Shown: positions 34,360-40,576 of the stretch, piece by piece
Layout of the letters: every line of letters begins with the position of its first letter
Numbering within the stretch: the first letter of the stretch is position 1
Source of the DNA: Bacteroidaceae bacterium
Lineage (GTDB): Bacteria > Bacteroidota > Bacteroidia > Bacteroidales > Bacteroidaceae
DNA: 64,000 bases
Direction: 5' to 3'
Assembly: GCA_024698925.1 (NCBI GenBank)
Contig: JAILQO010000039.1
Location: forward strand, 1 to 64,000
The notes under the pieces: model-generated
The model's database searches: none
What the model saw: the letters and a program-made list of their open reading frames with translations, nothing else
Told to the model about the DNA's origin: nothing
Position numbers and translations under genes: made by a program

Positions 34360-34770
34360 TTATTTGTTAGTCTGCTGAATTTTTGTTCCTTCAATATAGA
34401 ATCTTGTTTGGTTGGGTTTGCTTACACTATTAGTAATCAAATCAACGCCCCAACCTATTAAGCCACCTATGACAATGTTTCCAAATGTCCATTCATTTAT
34501 TCTTTTCTCAAGCATAATATCCTGATAATCATATTTATCAGATTTGATAATTATGCGTTGTCCATCTATCTTATGACGTCTAACTTTTACTTGATATGGC
34601 AATTTGACATCGCTGTATACCTCTTTTTCTGTTATAATTGTTACCGGCTCATTTCTATCGCCATAAATAGAAATTTTCGGACTTCCTCCAGCAATAATTG
34701 TTGCACATGAAGTTAATGACAAGGGAACGCTTAGGAGCAGAAATAAACACATAGACGTTTTCTTTTTCAT
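34360..34770 (-). CDS. Small lipoprotein of unknown function
   Basis: 136-residue lipoprotein beginning MKKKTSMCLF, with lipobox LTSC (Cys21 if counted from this start). The mature part opens with ATIIAGGSPKISI, then a short beta domain (DVKLPYQVKVRRHKIDG, IIIKSDKYDY) and a glycine-rich hydrophobic stretch GNIVIGGLIGWGVDLIT, a pattern seen in several Bacteroidetes envelope lipoproteins related to PEGA-type proteins. The alternative ATG three codons upstream (34779) is weaker. No function known. Confidence 0.72.
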   Translation of the reverse strand: MKKKTSMCLFLLLSVPLSLTSCATIIAGGSPKISIYGDRNEPVTIITEKEVYSDVKLPYQVKVRRHKIDGQRIIIKSDKYDYQDIMLEKRINEWTFGNIVIGGLIGWGVDLITNSVSKPNQTRFYIEGTKIQQTNK

Positions 34771-34848
34771 AATGAACATACCCTATTCCGTGTCGGGCAC
34801 AACAACTTGCGTATTATATTTGTTAGTAGTTCTTTGCACCGACTATCA

Positions 34849-34879
34849 ATCACGCTATAGCGCAAAAAAAGAGCGTGAT
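34849..34879. repeat. Hairpin upstream of the lipoprotein operon
   Basis: Perfect 8-base arms ATCACGCT and AGCGTGAT (34849-34856, 34872-34879) with an A-rich loop. It adjoins the larger nested inverted repeat. Confidence 0.6.
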
Positions 34880-34886
34880 GCACTTT

Positions 34887-35068
34887 GCGCATAGCAAGAG
34901 GCAAGCCTCGCAATTGGTACCTCTGTCCAGCTGTATATGCACCACGCATAAACGTGTGCATCACTATTAACAGCTGGAACAGGAAACTCCATACGAGCTA
35001 CCTGTCACTTATTATTCCGATGCTTGTTATACCAATAAAAGGTTGCGAGGCTTTTTGGCTATGCGCGA
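34887..35068. repeat. Nested imperfect inverted repeat (about 180 bp)
   Basis: Outer arms: GCGCATAGC...GCCTCGCAA at 34888-34913 pair with TTGCGAGGC...GCTATGCGC at 35043-35066. Inner arms: CTGTCCAGCTGT at 34923-34934 with a matching TAACAGCTGGAACAG at 34968-34982, and ATGCAC/GTGCAT inside. Transcribed from the minus-strand box at 35192-35199, it would lie in the leader of the lipoprotein operon. It could be a structured leader, a small RNA or a non-autonomous mobile repeat; no target duplication was found. Confidence 0.5.
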
Positions 35069-35756
35069 AATAATAGCGAATGCTTTTTTCAATATGTCAG
35101 CCCGGATTTAGATGACCAGTTTCCACTCTGCAGAGTCGAAGCAAGCTACACTCTGCTCTCACTTAATCGTCGTTTTTACCCGAACATGGTGCAAAGATAT
35201 GAAAAAGTTGGGAAAGTGATTCTCTTTTGGACGAAAAAGTGAAAAAAAAGCAAAAAGTTTGGAAGATAAGTGGAAAAGGCATGTAAAAACGGTCCATCAA
35301 TTCAAACGATCCAATGAATCAATTCAATCGATTGTTTGAAACGATTCACTTGATTTTGGCAGACGAAATAGAAACTTTGCATTTTGATTTGGCTAAAGGC
35401 AAATGATTGTCTGCCTCCAGCTGCATAATCATCTGCCTCAAGGCACGCGATTGTTTGCCTCTAGGGCCGTTCCTAAATGAGGTAACTAAATGCCCCAATT
35501 GAGGCGGCTTAACGCCCCATTTTAGGTTGACCAATGTTCCCATAAATCCTATATGTGATTACCTATTTGTAATATACCTTTTATGTATCATTTGATAGCC
35601 TATTTTTTGCAGCCACAAGGCTGAATGTGAATGAAAACAGGAAGCATCAGAGGCGAATGTGCACAGTTTCAGAAAGAAATTGACATAAATGGGCATATAA
35701 ACAGTCAATTTAGGTCGCTAAATCAAGGGGGATAAAAAATGTATAGGTTTTAGGGT
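35069..35756. other. Gene-poor spacer
   Basis: AT-rich, no recognised gene on either strand. It contains the minus-strand -7 box and a degenerate repeat: GATTGTCTGCCTC at 35405, AATCATCTGCCTC at 35427 and GATTGTTTGCCTC at 35449, period about 22 bp. Several short ACGATTCA/AATCGATT-like motifs lie at 35293-35348. Confidence 0.45.
35192..35199 (-). promoter_or_regulatory. Possible -7 element of the small lipoprotein operon
   Basis: TATCTTTG on the minus strand. No TTTG at -33. It would give a leader of about 420 bases that includes the inverted repeats. Confidence 0.4.
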
Positions 35757-35799
35757 AAGAAATGTGCACATTTCTGGGTATAAAATGTGCACATTTCTT
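35757..35799. promoter_or_regulatory. Paired palindromes, possible operator
   Basis: AGAAATGTGCACATTTCT (35758-35775) is a perfect 18-bp palindrome. AAATGTGCACATTT (35783-35796) is a second copy, centre-to-centre distance 23 bp. As a whole the 43 bp form a perfect 17-bp inverted repeat (35757-35773 and 35783-35799). About two helical turns between centres would suit two dimers bound on one face. The nearest promoter is at 35879. Confidence 0.45.
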
Positions 35800-35878
35800 G
35801 GTGCGATTACTTAAGGCAATATCATTTTTGCCTTCCATCTTGCATTTTTGCGCACGAAAATGCGCGCGCAGCTGGAAA

Positions 35879-35923
35879 ATTGCAGGTTTGTAACCGAGTG
35901 CGTAAATTTGCACTGAGTTACAA
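35879..35923 (+). promoter_or_regulatory. Plus-strand promoter covered by a 36-bp dyad
   Basis: ATTG (35879-35882), a 20-bp spacer and TAAATTTG (35903-35910) fit the Bacteroidetes consensus. The -7 box lies in the centre of a dyad: TTGTAAC-cg-AGTGC-gtaaattt-GCACT-ga-GTTACAA (35888-35923). A protein bound there would block RNA polymerase, or the transcript start may fold. An SD-led ATG follows at 35974. Confidence 0.5.
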
Positions 35924-35960
35924 CCCTCAACTCATTTTTGTCCAACCTCAAAACAACAAG

Positions 35961-36165
35961 AAAGGAGAGCAACATGAAAACGAAAGAACAAGAAAGAAGC
36001 AAAGAAAAAGAAAGGGAGGTGGAGGCTTTATTTCCCTTAGAAGAAAAAGGAAGCTACGCTTCCCAAAAAGGAGAGGTTCCAGAGCCTATCTTAAACATAA
36101 AAAAACCGCCAGTCCTCACACAAGGACCAGCGGGGGTACATTATTTAACCGAACGGAGCGGAGAA
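35961..36165 (+). other. SD-led reading frame of uncertain reality, running antisense into carB
   Basis: AAAGGAG (35961-35967) is 6 bases before ATG 35974, one of the few good Shine-Dalgarno sequences in the window. The frame (MKTKEQERSKEKEREVEALF...) stays open for 64 codons of otherwise non-coding DNA and then through the antisense of carB to 37398. The first 30 residues are Lys/Glu-rich. It includes the carB terminator. It may be a short peptide gene, a regulatory leader or chance. Confidence 0.2.
36099..36133 (-). terminator. Terminator of carB
   Basis: On the minus strand the stem CCGCTGGTCCT/AGGACTGGCGG with loop TGTGTG is followed by a seven-T run. It begins 33 bp after the carB stop. 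Confidence 0.9.
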
Positions 36166-39100
36166 TCAGGAATTGTATTCCTGCCAGCTCTTGATCTTGA
36201 TATCCTCGAGATCGAGCGTGGTGAAGGCTTCGATGAAGGCCTTGGCCAGACGGGTGTTGGTCATCAAGGGGATATTGTGGTCAATAGCGGCACGACGGAT
36301 GCGATAGCCGTTGGTCAGCTCACGCTTGGTGCGATTCTTGGGCACGTTGACAATCAGGTCGAAGCGGTGCTGGGCAATCAAGTGGATGACGTTCTGGTCA
36401 TCTTCCTCGTCGGGCCAGCTGACGCTGCGGGCGAAGACGCCATTCTCGTTCAGGAAGGCTGCAGTGCCGGCGGTTGCATAGACCTCCAGACCTTTCTTGA
36501 CCAACTGACGGGCGGGCTCCAACAGGTCGAGCTTGCCCTTGACACCACCAGAGGAGATGAGGACGGCCTTCTTGGGGAGACGGTAGCCAGTAGCGATGAG
36601 GGCGTTGAGCAGGGCCTCGTTGAGGTCGTCGCCCAAGCAGCCTACCTCACCCGTGGAGCTCATATCCACACCGAGGACGGGGTCAGCGTTCTGCAGACGT
36701 GCGAAGCTGAACTGGCTGGCCTTGACGCCGATGCGGTCGATGTCGAACTCACTCTTCTCAGCACGCTGGTAGGGAGCGTCGAGCATGATCTTCGTAGCGG
36801 TCTCGATGAAATTGCGCTTGAGGATCTTGCTGACGAAGGGGAAGGAACGGGAAGCGCGGAGGTTGCACTCGATGACCTTCACCTCGCGGTTCTTAGCCAG
36901 GAACTGGATATTGAACGGTCCGCTGATGTTGAGCTCGGCAGCAATCTTGCGTGCAATCTTCTTCATCTGGCGGATAGTGGAGAAATAGACGTTCTGAGCG
37001 GGGAAGACCATCGTGGCGTCACCAGAGTGAACACCGGCATACTCAACGTGCTCGGAGATGGCGTACTCTACGATTTCGCCCTTGTCGGCAACGGCGTCGA
37101 ACTCGATCTCCTTGGTCTCGGTCATGAACTTGGAAACCACAACGGGGAACTCCTTGGAGACCTCGGTGGCCATATCAAGGAAGCGATGCAGTTCCTCCTC
37201 GTCATAGCAGACATTCATGGCAGCGCCAGAGAGGACGTAGCTGGGACGTACGAGGACGGGATAGTCCACCTCGGCCACGAACTCCTTGATATCGTCGAAC
37301 GAGGTCAGCGCACGCCATGCGGGCTGGTCGATGCCGAGTTTGTCGAGCATGGCAGAGAACTTGTCACGGTTTTCGGCACGGTCGATGTCAACCGGTGAGG
37401 TACCGAGGACGGGCACGCCCTGACGATAGAGCTTCATCGCAAGGTTATTGGGAATCTGACCACCCACGGAGACAATCACGCCACGGGGCTGCTCGAGGTC
37501 GAGGACATCGAGCACGCGCTCCAACGTCAACTCGTCGAAATAGAGGCGGTCACACATGTCATAGTCGGTGGAGACGGTCTCGGGGTTATAGTTGATCATG
37601 ATGGACTTATAACCCAGCTTGCGGGCCGTATTGATAGCGTTGACCGAGCACCAGTCAAACTCTACGCTGGAACCGATACGGTAGGCGCCGGAGCCGAGGA
37701 CAATCACGGACTTCTCGTTGTTGAAGTAGTTGATGTCGTGGGCTGCAGTATATTTCTCGCCAACAGGATTGCCGAATGCGGGAACATGCGTGTAGGTGAA
37801 ATAGAGGTAGTTGGTCAACTCGGGATGCTCGGAAGCAACAGTCGGGATACGCTTCACGCTGGGCATGATGCCACGCTGCTTGCGGTGACGGCGCACTTCC
37901 AGGTTCTCCTTCTCCAAATTACCACTCTGGGGCTTGAGGACAAAGCGTGCAATCTGGAAATCGCTGAAGCCTGCCTGCTTCACCTCGAGTAGGAATGCAT
38001 CGGGCAGGGCCTCCAGGCTGTCGTAGCTCTCCAGCTGGTGCTTGAGGTCCACGATGTGCTTCATGCGGCTGATGAACCAGGGATCAATCTTGGTCAACTC
38101 CTCGATGCGCTCGATGGTGTAGCCCTGCTCGAGTGCCTGGGCGATGGCGAAGATGCGGAGGTCGGTGGGATTCTCGAGGGCATCGTCGAGGTTATCGAAA
38201 TGAACATGGTCATTACCGACGAAGCCGTGCATGCCCTGACCAATCATGCGGAGACCCTTCTGGAGCATCTCCTCGAAGGAGCGACCGATACTCATGATCT
38301 CGCCGACACTCTTCATGGAAGAACCGATCTGGCGGCTAACGCCAACGAACTTGGTGAGGTCCCAGCGAGGAATCTTGCAAATCATATAGTCTAGCGAGGG
38401 TGCGACGTAAGCGGAATTGGTCGTTCCCATTTCACCAATCTGGTCGAGCGTGTAGCCCAGCGCAATCTTAGCAGCTACGAAGGCAAGGGGATAGCCGGTG
38501 GCCTTGGAGGCAAGGGCGCTGGAACGTGACAGACGGGCGTTGATCTCGATGATACGGTAGTCGTTGGTCACGGCGTTGAACGCGAACTGGATGTTGCACT
38601 CGCCGACGATGCCGAGGTGCTTGACGCACTTGATGGTAATCTCCTGCAGCATCTTGACCTGCTCCTCAGTGAGGGAGCAGGTGGGAGCCACAACGATCGA
38701 CTCGCCGGTGTGGATGCCGAGGGGGTCGAAGTTCTCCATGGAAGCAACGGTGAAACAACGGTCATTGGCGTCACGGATGCACTCGAACTCTATCTCCTTC
38801 CAACCCTTGAGGCTCTCTTCGACGAGAATCTGGGGTGCGAAGGTGAAGGCGCTCTCAGCGAGTTCAATGAACTTCTCCTCGTTGGGGCAAATACCGCTAC
38901 CAAGGCCGCCGAGGGCGTAGGCAGAGCGAATCATGATGGGGAAGCCAATCTCGTGGGCAGCCTTGAGGGCATCGTCCATATTCTCTACGGCGTGGCTCAC
39001 GGGCACCTTCAAATCGACCTCGGCGAGCTTCTTCACGAAGAGGTCGCGGTCCTCGGTGTTCATGATAGCCTCAACGCTGGTGCCAAGCACCTCAACGCCA

Positions 39101-39426
39101 TACTCCTTGAGCGTACCATTGAGGTAGAGCTCCGTACCACAGTTGAGGGCCGTCTGTCCGCCGAAAGCGAGAAGGATACCATCGGGGCGCTCCTTCTTGA
39201 TAATTTCAGTAACAAAATAAGGGGTTACGGGTTGGAAATAAACCTTGTCGGCAATACCCTCGGAGGTTTGGATTGTTGCGATGTTGGGGTTGACGAGTAC
39301 GCTGGAGATGCCTTCCTCACGCAGCGCCTTCAGCGCCTGTGATCCAGAGTAGTCAAACTCACCTGCCTGTCCTATCTTCAAGGCTCCGCTGCCCAAGACA
39401 AGCACTTTTTTCATGTTCTTTTTCAT
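36166..39426 (-). CDS. carB: Carbamoyl-phosphate synthase large subunit
   Basis: 1086 residues, the full length of CarB, which makes carbamoyl phosphate from ammonia (released by CarA from glutamine), bicarbonate and two ATP for pyrimidines and arginine. Two homologous ATP-grasp halves: first with GSGALKIGQAGEFDYSGSQA, FGGQTALNCG and the IMIRSAYALGGLGSG loop (about 170); second from about residue 560 with VLGSGAYRIGSSVEFDW. The MGS-like regulatory domain covers the last 150 residues. Start could be 39426 or the Met at 39414, which is the usual N-terminus. It lies 18 bp after purU and probably shares its transcript. No carA is nearby. Confidence 0.96.
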   Translation of the reverse strand: MKKNMKKVLVLGSGALKIGQAGEFDYSGSQALKALREEGISSVLVNPNIATIQTSEGIADKVYFQPVTPYFVTEIIKKERPDGILLAFGGQTALNCGTELYLNGTLKEYGVEVLGTSVEAIMNTEDRDLFVKKLAEVDLKVPVSHAVENMDDALKAAHEIGFPIMIRSAYALGGLGSGICPNEEKFIELAESAFTFAPQILVEESLKGWKEIEFECIRDANDRCFTVASMENFDPLGIHTGESIVVAPTCSLTEEQVKMLQEITIKCVKHLGIVGECNIQFAFNAVTNDYRIIEINARLSRSSALASKATGYPLAFVAAKIALGYTLDQIGEMGTTNSAYVAPSLDYMICKIPRWDLTKFVGVSRQIGSSMKSVGEIMSIGRSFEEMLQKGLRMIGQGMHGFVGNDHVHFDNLDDALENPTDLRIFAIAQALEQGYTIERIEELTKIDPWFISRMKHIVDLKHQLESYDSLEALPDAFLLEVKQAGFSDFQIARFVLKPQSGNLEKENLEVRRHRKQRGIMPSVKRIPTVASEHPELTNYLYFTYTHVPAFGNPVGEKYTAAHDINYFNNEKSVIVLGSGAYRIGSSVEFDWCSVNAINTARKLGYKSIMINYNPETVSTDYDMCDRLYFDELTLERVLDVLDLEQPRGVIVSVGGQIPNNLAMKLYRQGVPVLGTSPVDIDRAENRDKFSAMLDKLGIDQPAWRALTSFDDIKEFVAEVDYPVLVRPSYVLSGAAMNVCYDEEELHRFLDMATEVSKEFPVVVSKFMTETKEIEFDAVADKGEIVEYAISEHVEYAGVHSGDATMVFPAQNVYFSTIRQMKKIARKIAAELNISGPFNIQFLAKNREVKVIECNLRASRSFPFVSKILKRNFIETATKIMLDAPYQRAEKSEFDIDRIGVKASQFSFARLQNADPVLGVDMSSTGEVGCLGDDLNEALLNALIATGYRLPKKAVLISSGGVKGKLDLLEPARQLVKKGLEVYATAGTAAFLNENGVFARSVSWPDEEDDQNVIHLIAQHRFDLIVNVPKNRTKRELTNGYRIRRAAIDHNIPLMTNTRLAKAFIEAFTTLDLEDIKIKSWQEYNS

Positions 39427-39444
39427 AATGCTAGACGAATTTTG

Positions 39445-40308
39445 TTAACTGAAAATAATGGTCTTATTCTTGTATGTGAGAATTTTACGTTCTATGTGTT
39501 TGGTAACGGCACGCGAGAGGACAATCTTCTCCAAGTCCTTACCCTTGTGGGCCAGGCTGGCTGGGGTGTCCTTATGCGAGATGCGGGCCACGTCCTGTTC
39601 GATGATGGGACCGGCATCGAGCTCGGCTGTTACGTAGTGACTGGTAGCACCAATAATCTTCACGCCACGCTCCCATGCCTGATGGTAGGGCTTTGCACCC
39701 ACGAAGGCGGGCAGGAACGAATGGTGTATATTTATAATATGGTGTGGGTAACGCTCGATCATTTCATCGCTGATAATCTGCATATAGCGCGCCAATACGA
39801 TGAAGGTGATGTGCTCGCGCTCCAGCAGTTCCATCTCAGCGGCTTCCACCTCGGCCTTGTTGGAGTGATCCTTTTTGATGGACCAGACATAGTAAGGGAT
39901 ATTGAACTGCTCGGCGACGAAGCGCAGGTCCTCATGATTGCTCACGATGCATGGGATGTCAACGTTCCATTCTCCTGCCTTGTAGCGTGCCAGCAGGTCA
40001 TAAAGACAATGGCTCATCTTACTGACAAAGATGGCCATTCGCGGACGCTCATCAGAAAAATAGAGATTGAACGTCATCTGGTAACGTTGTGCATAGAGCG
40101 TTGAAAGATATTCCTTGATTTTGGGCTTGGGGACGAGAAAATTCTGGAGTTCCCATTCAATACGCATGAAGAACATGCCATCCTCGCGATCTACGTATTG
40201 ATCCAAATAAACAATATTACCCTGATTATCAGTGATGAATTTAGTTACTTCCGAGATAATTCCCGGCTGGTCGGGGCAGTGAAGTAACAGAATTGCGGTA
40301 GATTGCAT
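39445..40308 (-). CDS. purU: Formyltetrahydrofolate deformylase
   Basis: 287-residue enzyme that hydrolyses 10-formyl-tetrahydrofolate to formate and tetrahydrofolate, balancing one-carbon pools for purine synthesis. N-terminal ACT domain (about 1-80, ILLLHCPDQPGIISEVTKFI) and a C-terminal formyltransferase domain with the catalytic block INIHHSFLPAF and the later ELDAGPII. The open frame begins at 40371, but a -7 box at 40345-40352 lies inside that extension, so initiation at 40326 or 40308 is required; 40308 (MQSTAILLLHCP) is the family N-terminus and is preferred. Confidence 0.92.
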   Translation of the reverse strand: MQSTAILLLHCPDQPGIISEVTKFITDNQGNIVYLDQYVDREDGMFFMRIEWELQNFLVPKPKIKEYLSTLYAQRYQMTFNLYFSDERPRMAIFVSKMSHCLYDLLARYKAGEWNVDIPCIVSNHEDLRFVAEQFNIPYYVWSIKKDHSNKAEVEAAEMELLEREHITFIVLARYMQIISDEMIERYPHHIINIHHSFLPAFVGAKPYHQAWERGVKIIGATSHYVTAELDAGPIIEQDVARISHKDTPASLAHKGKDLEKIVLSRAVTKHIERKILTYKNKTIIFS

Positions 40309-40344
40309 ACTGACTGATTTACGCATTTTTTCTAATTCCGCGTG

Positions 40345-40352
40345 CAAAGGTA
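40345..40352 (-). promoter_or_regulatory. -7 element of the purU-carB operon
   Basis: TACCTTTG on the minus strand. It gives a start site near 40338 and a leader of about 30 bases to the ATG at 40308. The nearest TTTG upstream is only 16 bp away, shorter than usual. Confidence 0.6.
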
Positions 40353-40520
40353 CAAAAAAGTTCATTCCCAAAGGTGGAAAAGCGTAAACTTTTTACGAAA
40401 AATTTGCTTCTTTCTTATCATTTGTCATTTTTTAGGTTGTTTTCATTAACAATTGTCAATTTTCATGTCGTCGCGACAAGTTCAGAAGATGGAGCTCGCG
40501 CTCGGAAAAAGTCCAATAAA

Positions 40521-40552
40521 TTTGTTTATTCACGCACTTCATCGTATCTTTG
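40521..40552 (+). promoter_or_regulatory. Promoter of mutS2
   Basis: TTTG (40521-40524), exact 20-bp spacer, TATCTTTG (40545-40552). The site shows that the open frame beginning at 40550 cannot be translated from its first Met, so the start is placed at 40577. Confidence 0.85.
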
Positions 40553-40576
40553 CCCCGAAAAAAGCAAAAAAAACGA

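Noticed and set aside
34767-34964. 65-codon minus-strand frame and a 62-codon plus-strand frame in the inverted repeat
   Set aside because: Both are accounted for by the hairpin DNA and have no promoter, start context or recognised homology.
35404-35461. CRISPR-like array
   Set aside because: Repeats are short, degenerate and directly adjacent, with no spacers of constant length and no cas genes.
36166-37398. Long plus-strand frame across the carB 3' half
   Set aside because: It is antisense to a confidently identified gene. The composition follows from carB codons; only its 5' part and promoter (35879-36165) are kept as a question.
40310-40371. Longer PurU N-terminus
   Set aside because: A -7 promoter box lies inside this extension, so it cannot be translated from that transcript.
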